Part shown: positions 50,464-58,424 of the stretch, piece after piece
How positions within the stretch are numbered: position 1 is the stretch's first letter
Layout: each line of letters begins with the position of its first letter
Assembly: GCA_029250945.1 (NCBI GenBank)
Contig: JAQXEG010000034.1
Location: 1 to 64,000, forward strand
DNA from: Yoonia sp.
Lineage (GTDB): Bacteria > Pseudomonadota > Alphaproteobacteria > Rhodobacterales > Rhodobacteraceae
DNA: 64,000 bases
Direction of reading: 5' to 3'
Translations under genes and position numbers: made by a program
The notes under the pieces: generated by a model
Database searches by the model: none
What the model was told of the DNA's origin: nothing
The model's input: only the letters and a program-made list of their open reading frames with translations

Positions 50464-50688
50464 ATGGAAGGCGAACTCGCACACATCGGCGCTGGTCTGG
50501 CGGCAATCGGTTCTGGCGCAGCTGCTATCGGTGTTGGTACCGTTGCAGGTAACTACCTCGCAGGCGCACTGCGCAACCCATCCGCTGCTGCATCGCAGAC
50601 AGCAACACTGTTCATCGGCTTGGCATTCGCCGAAGCACTGGGGATCTTCGCTTTCCTCGTCTCGCTTCTGCTGATGTTCGCTGTTTAA
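50464..50688 (+). CDS. atpE: F0F1 ATP synthase subunit C
   Basis: [64 protein letters not shown]. Confidence 0.97.
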   Translation: MEGELAHIGAGLAAIGSGAAAIGVGTVAGNYLAGALRNPSAAASQTATLFIGLAFAEALGIFAFLVSLLLMFAV

Positions 50689-50713
50689 GAACAAACATCG
50701 AAGATCCTTACGT

Positions 50714-50743
50714 CTGGAGGGGCGCTTAACGGCGCCCCTCCAG
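50714..50743 (+). other. Intercistronic RNA hairpin between atpE and the b' gene
   Basis: CTGGAGGGGCGC-TTAACG-GCGCCCCTCCAG, perfect 12-bp stem, no U-run. Confidence 0.8.
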
Positions 50744-50771
50744 TAACTTACCAAGGTGATCGGGGGCCATA

Positions 50772-51320
50772 ATGGCAACGCAAACTACTGAAACAGCCGC
50801 TGGTGCTTGCGTCGATGCAGGGGGTTCTGCCCTCGGTATGCCGCAGCTTTGCGCGGACTGGATGGGCAATCAGGTCGCTTGGCTTGTTGTCTCACTGATC
50901 GTGATCTACCTGCTGCTCAGCCGCGTGGCGCTGCCCCGTATTGGTGCAGTTCTGGCCGAACGGTCCGGCACGATCACAAACGACATTGCCGCAGCTGAAG
51001 AGTTGAAGCAAAAAGCCGTGGAAGCCGAAGCAGCCTATGAAAAGGCGCTTGCTGACGCCCGCGTACAGGCCGCTGCAATTGTCGCAGACGCCAAAGCAGA
51101 AATTCAGGCTGATCTGGATGTCGAGCTTGCAAAAGCAGACGCCCAAATCGCCGCCAAAGTATCCGAGAGCGAAAAGGCAATTGCCGAAATTCGTGACGGT
51201 GCTGTGAAGTCGGTAACAGATGTTGCTAAGGATACGGCCAAGGAATTGGTTAAGGCCGTGGGTGGCAATGCTGATGCCAAAACTATTAACGCAGCGATTG
51301 CTGCACGTATGAAAGGGTGA
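50772..51320 (+). CDS. F0F1 ATP synthase subunit B'
   Basis: N-terminal TM then long charged helix; [35 protein letters not shown]. Confidence 0.93.
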   Translation: MATQTTETAAGACVDAGGSALGMPQLCADWMGNQVAWLVVSLIVIYLLLSRVALPRIGAVLAERSGTITNDIAAAEELKQKAVEAEAAYEKALADARVQAAAIVADAKAEIQADLDVELAKADAQIAAKVSESEKAIAEIRDGAVKSVTDVAKDTAKELVKAVGGNADAKTINAAIAARMKG

Positions 51321-51886
51321 AGGCCATGAAAAAGCTTATGATCGCTGCCCTTCTGTCCGCTGCTGCATCCCCCGCATTTGCGGCAGGTGACGTGTTCTTT
51401 TCACTGAAAAACACAGACTTTGTCGTTCTGATTGCGTTCCTGATCTTTGTTGGGGTCCTGCTGTATTTTAAAGTACCTGCCAAAGTCGGCGAAATGCTGG
51501 ACGGTCGTTCCAACGCGATCAAGGCCGAACTCGACGAGGCGAAAGCCCTGCGCGAAGAGGCACAAGCGTTGCTGGCGTCCTATGAGCGCAAGCAAAAGGA
51601 CGTGCAGGCGCAAGCGGACCGGATCGTTGCATCTGCTAAGGAAGAGGCGGCCAATGCGGCCACCGCTGCCAAGGACGATATCGCAGCGTCCATCACACGC
51701 CGTCTTGCTGCTGCTGAAGAGCAGATCGCAAGCGCGGAAGCCGGTGCTGTAAAGGCAGTGAAAGATCAGGCAGTAACAGTTGCCATCGGTGCCGCACAGG
51801 ACGTGATCGCCAAGCAGATGGACGCTAAAACGTCCAATGCTTTGATTGATGACGCGATTGCTACGGTTGAGGCCAAGTTGCACTAA
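51317..51886 (+). CDS. atpF: F0F1 ATP synthase subunit B
   Basis: [50 protein letters not shown]. Confidence 0.94.
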   Translation: MKAMKKLMIAALLSAAASPAFAAGDVFFSLKNTDFVVLIAFLIFVGVLLYFKVPAKVGEMLDGRSNAIKAELDEAKALREEAQALLASYERKQKDVQAQADRIVASAKEEAANAATAAKDDIAASITRRLAAAEEQIASAEAGAVKAVKDQAVTVAIGAAQDVIAKQMDAKTSNALIDDAIATVEAKLH

Positions 51887-51892
51887 AGATTT

Positions 51893-51912
51893 ATGGGTTA
51901 AACCCATCCTAC
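51893..51912. repeat. Dispersed palindromic element, copy 3 (one A shorter)
   Basis: ATGGGTTAAACCCATCCTAC just after the atpF stop. Confidence 0.65.
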
Positions 51913-51916
51913 CTAG

Positions 51917-51945
51917 ACGCCCATCGCAACAGCGGTGGGCGTTTT
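51917..51945 (+). terminator. Intrinsic terminator of the F0 operon
   Basis: ACGCCCA...TGGGCGTTTTG. Confidence 0.7.
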
Positions 51946-51948
51946 GCG

Positions 51949-52734
51949 TTACGGGCGCTGATTTTCGTGATCAAGCCGCTTTTGCGCGAACCCTTCGTTG
52001 CGATCCGCCTTTTGCTGGTCAGCAAGGGCACCTTCGACAAAGGTCAAATGAGCCTCCACCGCGGCGCGGGCTGCTGCCGGATCGCGCGCTTGTATGGCCG
52101 TATTGATGGCGCGGTGTTGATCCAAAAGTGTATCGCGTGTCGTGCGCTGTTTGAACATCACGGTCCGGTTGTAGAACACGCCTTCGCGTAGCAGATCATA
52201 CATCGACCGCATCATATGCAGCATGACAATGTTATGGCTAGCCTCGATGATCGCGAGGTGGAAATCCGCGTCTAGCCGCGCCTCGTCCCCCGCATCGCGT
52301 TTGCCTTGGGCCGCCTCCATCTTCTCAAAGATGGCGTTGATCACCTTTAGGTCCGTATCCGTGCCAAGGTGGGCGGCGCGTTCTGCGGCGAGCCCCTCCA
52401 TATCGCGGCGAAAGCTGATGTAGTCGAACACGGCCTCTGAATGGGTCGCGAAAAGCGTGACAAGTGCTGGTGCAAATGCGCTGCCCAACACATCCGCCAC
52501 AAAGACGCCTGCACCTGCTTTGCTAATTAATAATCCGCGGTCTTGCAGATCTGCGAGGGCCTCACGCAGGGAAGGGCGGGAAACCCCCAGCCGTTCGCTA
52601 AGCTCCCGCTCCGATGGCAACCGCTCTGCGGGACGTAGGATGCCACGAAGGATCAGTCCCTCAATCTGGCGGACAACACCGAGTGACAGTTTTTCTTGTT
52701 GGACGGGTTCAAATGGCATCGGGGCAACCTGCAT
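51949..52734 (-). CDS. FadR/GntR family transcriptional regulator
   Basis: LILRGILRPAERLPSERELSERLGVSRPSLREALADLQDRGLL; FCD domain. Confidence 0.93.
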   Translation of the reverse strand: MQVAPMPFEPVQQEKLSLGVVRQIEGLILRGILRPAERLPSERELSERLGVSRPSLREALADLQDRGLLISKAGAGVFVADVLGSAFAPALVTLFATHSEAVFDYISFRRDMEGLAAERAAHLGTDTDLKVINAIFEKMEAAQGKRDAGDEARLDADFHLAIIEASHNIVMLHMMRSMYDLLREGVFYNRTVMFKQRTTRDTLLDQHRAINTAIQARDPAAARAAVEAHLTFVEGALADQQKADRNEGFAQKRLDHENQRP

Positions 52735-52782
52735 GATCGAAATTGGTCAGATAGTATGACCACACCCTGCGCCCCGCAACGA

Positions 52783-52813
52783 AAAAGGGGCCATCGATTG
52801 GCAGCCCCTTTCG
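52783..52813 (-). terminator. Intrinsic terminator of the OmpA-family gene
   Basis: GAAAGGGGC...GCCCCTTTTTC on the minus strand. Confidence 0.7.
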
Positions 52814-52830
52814 CAGATTTGATACGACGC

Positions 52831-53499
52831 TTAGTTCGGCGTGATGATGATCTCAACGCGGCGGTTTTGCTGACGACCTTGCGCTGTCTGATTGGACGCT
52901 ACGGCGACATCCTCACCACGGCCAATTGACCGCAACCGCTGGGGCGCGACACCGGCATTGATCAGTACGGAGGTGACCGCCTGCGCACGGCGCTGTGACA
53001 GATCAAGGTTGAACGCGGCATCACCAACGCTGTCGGTGTGGCCCAAGACATTCACGGTTGTATTGGGATAGCGGTTGATTGAACTGGCGAGTGTGAACAG
53101 ATCAGCTTGTGACGCGCCGGATACGCTGGTAGAATTGGTATCAAACAGAATGTCCTGCGGCAGTGTCACGACAAGGTTGCTGCCGTTGTTCACAATGCCG
53201 ACGTTGCCGCCCATCTGTACGCGTAATTCCTCTTCTTGGCGATCTAGCGCGTTGCCGATACCAGCCCCAATCAGGCCACCAAGCACAGCACCACGGGCCG
53301 CATTTTCGCGCCGTTCTTTGGACGAGTCAGCAGTCACAATGCCGGCCAGCACACCAAGGCCAGCGCCGATTGCGGCACCGTTGCGCGCCTTGAAATTGTC
53401 ATTTGGACCACCTTGGTTAGCACAGGCTGTGACCAAGACCAGCGCGCTGGTTGCGATCATTGTCGGGAATTTCATCATAGTCATTGTCTTCGTATCCAT
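52831..53499 (-). CDS. OmpA family lipoprotein
   Basis: Lipobox VLVTACANQ; glycine-zipper GAVLGGLIGAGIGNALD; NTTVNVLGHTDSVGDAAFNLDLSQRRAQAV. Confidence 0.92.
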   Translation of the reverse strand: MDTKTMTMMKFPTMIATSALVLVTACANQGGPNDNFKARNGAAIGAGLGVLAGIVTADSSKERRENAARGAVLGGLIGAGIGNALDRQEEELRVQMGGNVGIVNNGSNLVVTLPQDILFDTNSTSVSGASQADLFTLASSINRYPNTTVNVLGHTDSVGDAAFNLDLSQRRAQAVTSVLINAGVAPQRLRSIGRGEDVAVASNQTAQGRQQNRRVEIIITPN

Positions 53500-53600
53500 T
53501 GAAATGGGCGCGCAAATACTGCGCTTGGGATGGGGCAAGATATGACCCAAGCCGCATTGCTATCCAATAACGATGCGCATTTGCGCAAAAATGCGCTGAT

Positions 53601-54440
53601 TTACGCCGCCCCGTCGACCCGCGCCGATTCCCACGCGAGCAAGGCCCGTTTCACAGGCAGCCCCCAGTGATAACCGCCCAAGGCCCCCGATTTGCGCAAT
53701 GCGCGGTGGCACGGGATAAGCAAGCTAACCGGATTGCGCCCGACGGCTGTTCCTACGGCGCGGACTGCCTTGGGTCTGCCGATGGATTGGGCGATCTCGG
53801 AATAGGTGGTGACGTGGCCCGACGGGATGCGCAGCAATGCCTCCCACACCTGAAGCTGGAACGGGGCGCCGATCATGTGCAGAGCAGTGTCACCGGACAG
53901 GCCGAGTGCCGCGTGCGTCCAGGCCGCGATTGCGTCTGGCTTTTCGACATATGTGGCGCGTGGCCAACGGGCGGTCAGATCTGCAATCGCAATGCCAGGG
54001 CCAAATTCGGCAGAGAACGCCAACCCGCATAGCCCGCGATCTGTTCCCATCGAGAGGGCGGGGCCAAAGGCGCTGTCGAACCACCCGTAGTATATCGTTA
54101 ATCCTTCCCCCTGTTTGGCAAATTCGCCGGGGCTCATGGCCTCCCACCGGATGAACATGTCATGCAGGCGGCCTGTGCCTGACAGGCCAATTTCGCCAGC
54201 GGTTTCCAAGGTTGTGAACCGGTCTCGCAACAAGGTTTTCGCGTGGTCCAAGGTCAGATATTGCTGATAGCGTTTGGGTGAAATGCCCACCCATTGCGTA
54301 AACAACCGCTGAAAATGCGCGGGGCTCATGTTCATATGCGCGGCGATGTCATCCAATGCGACGGGGTGTTGCGTCGCCCCATCGATGTAATCGATGGCCC
54401 GACGCATGACGTCAAAATGATATGTGTTTTGCTGTTCCAT
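53601..54440 (-). CDS. Ada-like AraC HTH plus methylated-DNA-[protein]-cysteine methyltransferase
   Basis: AraC HTH plus GRNPVSLLIPCHRALRKSGALGGYHWGLPVKRALLAWE. Confidence 0.93.
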   Translation of the reverse strand: MEQQNTYHFDVMRRAIDYIDGATQHPVALDDIAAHMNMSPAHFQRLFTQWVGISPKRYQQYLTLDHAKTLLRDRFTTLETAGEIGLSGTGRLHDMFIRWEAMSPGEFAKQGEGLTIYYGWFDSAFGPALSMGTDRGLCGLAFSAEFGPGIAIADLTARWPRATYVEKPDAIAAWTHAALGLSGDTALHMIGAPFQLQVWEALLRIPSGHVTTYSEIAQSIGRPKAVRAVGTAVGRNPVSLLIPCHRALRKSGALGGYHWGLPVKRALLAWESARVDGAA

Positions 54441-54502
54441 GCGCCCAACTTAGGCCAAACGCCCCGTTGTCGGCGACCCGAAAATTGCGCATAGTCGCTG
54501 GC

Positions 54503-55147
54503 ATGGCAAAACAACTTGATTATCATACGATCCGCGAAATTTTTGACCGCTTCCACACGGCAGAGGCTGAACCCAAGGGTGAGCTGGAACACGTGAACGT
54601 TTATACGCTTTGCGTGGCTGTGGCGCTGTCAGCACAAGCGACCGACGCCGGTGTGAACAAGGCGACGCGTGGCCTGTTCGCTGTCGCGGACACACCGCAA
54701 AAGATGCTCGATCTTGGCCTTGATGGTGTCACCGAACACATAAAGACCATTGGCCTTTTTCGTCAAAAGGCGAAGAACGTGATGAAGATGTCCCAGATAT
54801 TGGTCGATGAATTCGACGGCGTTGTGCCCAATTCACGCGCTGCATTGCAATCGCTGCCGGGGGTCGGGCGCAAGACGGCGAATGTCGTGCTGAACATGTG
54901 GTGGGGCCAGCCCGCGCAGGCTGTCGACACCCATATTTTCCGCGTCGGTAACCGGTCAGGCATCGCCGTGGGCAAGGATGTTGACGCGGTTGAACGTGCA
55001 GTCGAAGACCACATTCCCGCAGACTATCAATTGCACGCGCACCACTGGTTAATCCTGCATGGGCGGTATATCTGCGTCGCCAGAAAACCCAAATGCGCGG
55101 CCTGTTTGATCCGCGATCTCTGCATGTATGAGGACAAGAATTTATGA
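54503..55147 (+). CDS. nth: endonuclease III
   Basis: LPGVGRKTANVVLNMWWGQPAQAVDTHIFRVGNR; CVARKPKCAACLIRDLC Fe-S cluster. Confidence 0.96.
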   Translation: MAKQLDYHTIREIFDRFHTAEAEPKGELEHVNVYTLCVAVALSAQATDAGVNKATRGLFAVADTPQKMLDLGLDGVTEHIKTIGLFRQKAKNVMKMSQILVDEFDGVVPNSRAALQSLPGVGRKTANVVLNMWWGQPAQAVDTHIFRVGNRSGIAVGKDVDAVERAVEDHIPADYQLHAHHWLILHGRYICVARKPKCAACLIRDLCMYEDKNL

Positions 55148-56133
55148 GCGGCTTTGACGTCATCGGAATTGGAAATGCAATCGTGGACGTTATCGCCCCC
55201 GCTGAGGATACGTTCCTCGATCACATGGGGATCGAAAAGGGCATTATGCAATTGATCGAAAAAGATCGGGCAGAGGTGCTATACTCTGCGATGACCGAAC
55301 GGACAGAAACACCCGGCGGGTCTGTGGCGAACAGTATCGCTGGGATCGGTGGTTTGGGTCTGTCGACTGCGTTCATCGGTAAGGTAAAGGATGACGCACT
55401 TGGCCGGTTCTATGCCAAGGGGATGGAGGACGCTGGCACATCATTTCCCAATGCCCCAATCGCGGACGCGGCCTCAGCCACGGCGCGGTCAATGATTTTT
55501 GTCTCGCCAGATGGTGAACGGTCGATGAACACCTACCTTGGGGCGGGCGCGGACTTATCGTCCGCAGATGTGCCGGATGTGTTTGCGGGTGGCGGCATTC
55601 TGTTCCTTGAGGGATATTTGTTCGACAAAGACGAGGGTAAGACCGCGTTTTCCGAAGCGGCAGCCAAGATGCACGCAGCCGGTGGGCGTGCGGCCATTAC
55701 CATCTCCGACCCGTTTTGCGCCGAACGCCACCGCGAAGATTTCAAACGGCTAATTGCAGACGAAATGGATATCGCGATCGGGAATGCAGACGAGTGGATG
55801 ACGCTTTATCAGACGGATGATCTGGATGCGGCATTGGCCCAAGCTGCAGCGGTTTGTGATATCGTTGCGTGTACGCGATCAGGCGATCCGGTCTGGGCGT
55901 ATGAAAAAGGTGCTAAGATCGAGGCACCTGTCACCCCTGTTGTGCCGGTTGATGCGACGGGTGCGGGCGACCAATTCGCGGCAGGGTTCCTTTATGGGCT
56001 GGCGGCGGGGCGTGATTTGGAAACGTCTGCAAAAATTGGTGTTCTGATGGCGTCAGAGGTGATTGGTCATATCGGGCCGCGGCCCAAGGCCGATATCGCA
56101 CAATTGATCGGATCTGCCGGCCTTAGCGAGTAA
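55144..56133 (+). CDS. PfkB family carbohydrate kinase (adenosine kinase-like)
   Basis: GNAIVDVIAPAEDTFL, GGSVANSIAGIGGLG, VDATGAGDQFAAGFLYGL. Confidence 0.94.
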   Translation: MSGFDVIGIGNAIVDVIAPAEDTFLDHMGIEKGIMQLIEKDRAEVLYSAMTERTETPGGSVANSIAGIGGLGLSTAFIGKVKDDALGRFYAKGMEDAGTSFPNAPIADAASATARSMIFVSPDGERSMNTYLGAGADLSSADVPDVFAGGGILFLEGYLFDKDEGKTAFSEAAAKMHAAGGRAAITISDPFCAERHREDFKRLIADEMDIAIGNADEWMTLYQTDDLDAALAQAAAVCDIVACTRSGDPVWAYEKGAKIEAPVTPVVPVDATGAGDQFAAGFLYGLAAGRDLETSAKIGVLMASEVIGHIGPRPKADIAQLIGSAGLSE

Positions 56134-56380
56134 GCGAACGGCGGCCGCTGATCAGACATCGGATGAAACGCTGGCGCAATTGTTGCCGACAATCCGCTAC
56201 GATGTTCTGTTTGAAAGCGACCGCATCCGGGATGCGGGTTTCGAAAACTACACCCGCATTTCAGAAAGCAATTCACCGCAGGAAAATTCAGAACCTGTTG
56301 CATGTTGCCTGTCGGTTGACGATGATACCGCGTGGCAAATTTCCGAAACTCCTTATTTATTCGTAGATTAAAGGCTGACC

Positions 56381-56740
56381 ATGACATTCGATTACGATGA
56401 CCAGAATATCTTTGCCAAGATTTTGCGTGGCGAAATCCCTAACAATACGGTGTTTGAAAACGATCACGCGCTTGCGTTTCGTGACATCAATCCGCAAGCG
56501 GCGGTGCATATCCTTGTGATCCCCAAAGGTGCCTATGTCAGCATTGATGACTTTGCGGCGAATGCCTCTGCCGCGGAACAGGCAGGGTTCTTTGCCGCTG
56601 TTGCAACCGTTTGTGCGTCGGGTGTGGATGAAGGTTTCCGCGCGATTGCCAATACGCGCACCCATGGCGTGCAAGAGGTGCCGCATTTTCATATGCACAT
56701 CGTCGGTGGTGAACAGTTGGGCCGCATGTTGCCCGCGTAG
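56381..56740 (+). CDS. HIT family protein
   Basis: NIFAKILRGEIPNNTVFENDHALAFRDINPQAAVHILVIPK; VPHFHMHIVGG. Confidence 0.96.
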   Translation: MTFDYDDQNIFAKILRGEIPNNTVFENDHALAFRDINPQAAVHILVIPKGAYVSIDDFAANASAAEQAGFFAAVATVCASGVDEGFRAIANTRTHGVQEVPHFHMHIVGGEQLGRMLPA

Positions 56741-56786
56741 CTGTTTCGCCTGACGGCGAGATTATTTTGAAAAAAGCGAGGCGGGG

Positions 56787-57713
56787 TTAATTTTCCGTTA
56801 ACGCGAGGAAGACGTCTTCGAGGTCGGATTGTTCGGTTGTGATGTCTTTGATCTCGATCTGCGCGTTGCGGACGATATCGAGGACGGCATCGGCAGTCGT
56901 CTGGCCTGCTTGGTAGGTCAGGGCGAGCTTGCTGTTGTCGCGTTTTTGTCCGGTGATGCCAGTGGGAAGATCAGGCAGGGCGCTGTCGCGGGCCGGTGTG
57001 ATGACCAGCGTTTTGTGATCAATTCGACCCAGCAGATTTGTGGTGCTGTCGCGCACGATCAGCTTGCCATGGTTAATGATGCCGATGTCGTCGCAGATGG
57101 CCTCTGCCTCTTCCAGATAATGTGTGGTCAGGATGATTGTGACGCCTTGCGCATTCAGGTCAAGCACGTTGTCCCACAGCATGTTGCGCAGGGATATGTC
57201 GACGCCAGCGGTGGGTTCATCCAGCACAAGGATTTGTGGTGAATGGACCAGTGCCTTGCCCAGTAGCAACCTGCGCCGCATCCCGCCGGAAAGTGATCGC
57301 GCGTAGGCGTTCGCCTTATCCGACAGCCCGATCAGTTCAAGGATTTCTGCGGTTTTGCGCATGTGTTTTGGCACACCATACAGCCCGGCCTGCACGTCAA
57401 GCGAGCCTGCGGGGGTGAAGAACGGATCAAGGTGTGGTTCTTGGGGCATGATCCCGATGGCGGCGCGGGATTGGCGTGGGTTGGTGTCTTGGTCAAAGCC
57501 CCATATTTTCACCGATCCTGCTGATTTGGTCACAAGCCCCGCAAGGATATTGATCAGCGTTGATTTGCCCGCCCCATTTGGACCAAGCAGCCCAAAGACA
57601 GCGCCTCGTGGGATGTTCAGGTCAATGCCCTGCAGCGCGGTTTTCGCATCTGACTTGCCAGTGGCGGCATACGTCTTTTGCAGGCCCTGAATTTCGATGG
57701 CGTTGGATGTCAT
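56787..57713 (-). CDS. ABC transporter ATP-binding protein
   Basis: [53 protein letters not shown]. Confidence 0.95.
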   Translation of the reverse strand: MTSNAIEIQGLQKTYAATGKSDAKTALQGIDLNIPRGAVFGLLGPNGAGKSTLINILAGLVTKSAGSVKIWGFDQDTNPRQSRAAIGIMPQEPHLDPFFTPAGSLDVQAGLYGVPKHMRKTAEILELIGLSDKANAYARSLSGGMRRRLLLGKALVHSPQILVLDEPTAGVDISLRNMLWDNVLDLNAQGVTIILTTHYLEEAEAICDDIGIINHGKLIVRDSTTNLLGRIDHKTLVITPARDSALPDLPTGITGQKRDNSKLALTYQAGQTTADAVLDIVRNAQIEIKDITTEQSDLEDVFLALTEN

Positions 57714-57795
57714 GTGCGGCTTTCCCCCGGACGGCTATCTATGTAAAAGACATCTAAGGCGGGCGTGGGCCCGCGGCAACCAGACAGGACCGGAT

Positions 57796-57975
57796 ATGAC
57801 CAGACCCGCACCCGAAACCAAGATCGTAAATGACTACCGCGTGGCCTGTGATGGCGGCGAAGGGGCGCTAGGCCATCCGCGCGTTTGGCTGCAAATCCCG
57901 GGTGAACACGGCTGGGTCGAATGCCCCTATTGCGATGCCAAACTGGTGCACAAAGATTTCGAGGGCAAGGTATGA
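57796..57975 (+). CDS. zinc-finger domain protein (NDUFS6/zf-CHCC-like)
   Basis: [36 protein letters not shown]. Confidence 0.9.
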   Translation: MTRPAPETKIVNDYRVACDGGEGALGHPRVWLQIPGEHGWVECPYCDAKLVHKDFEGKV

Positions 57976-58403
57976 CCCGCGTTGTTATCTCGTCCGATCA
58001 CGCGGACATTCCACTACGTCAAGCGATTGTCGCCCATGTAGAGGCCGCGGGTCACACCGTGACTGACATTGGCCCTGCGACAGACGCCAGCACCGATTAC
58101 CCCAAGCATGGTCAGGCTGCCGCACAGATGATTGCGGATGGTGATGCCGATCTGGGGATCATCATTTGCGGCACGGGGCAGGGCATTATGATGGCCGCTA
58201 ATAAGGTTGCCGGTATCCGCTGCGGCGTTTGCTCTGATACATTTTCCGCCCGCATGATCCGCGCACATAACAACGCGCAGATGCTGTCGATGGGCGCGCG
58301 GGTGATCGGCAAGGGCCTTGCGCTGGAGATTGTCGATGCGTTTTTGTTGACGGAGTTTGAGGGCGGACGCCACGCCACCCGCGTCGACATGATCGAAGGT
58401 TAA
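57972..58403 (+). CDS. rpiB: ribose-5-phosphate isomerase B
   Basis: [54 protein letters not shown]. Confidence 0.95.
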   Translation: MTRVVISSDHADIPLRQAIVAHVEAAGHTVTDIGPATDASTDYPKHGQAAAQMIADGDADLGIIICGTGQGIMMAANKVAGIRCGVCSDTFSARMIRAHNNAQMLSMGARVIGKGLALEIVDAFLLTEFEGGRHATRVDMIEG

Positions 58404-58424
58404 CGCCACATAGGGGGCCATCAG

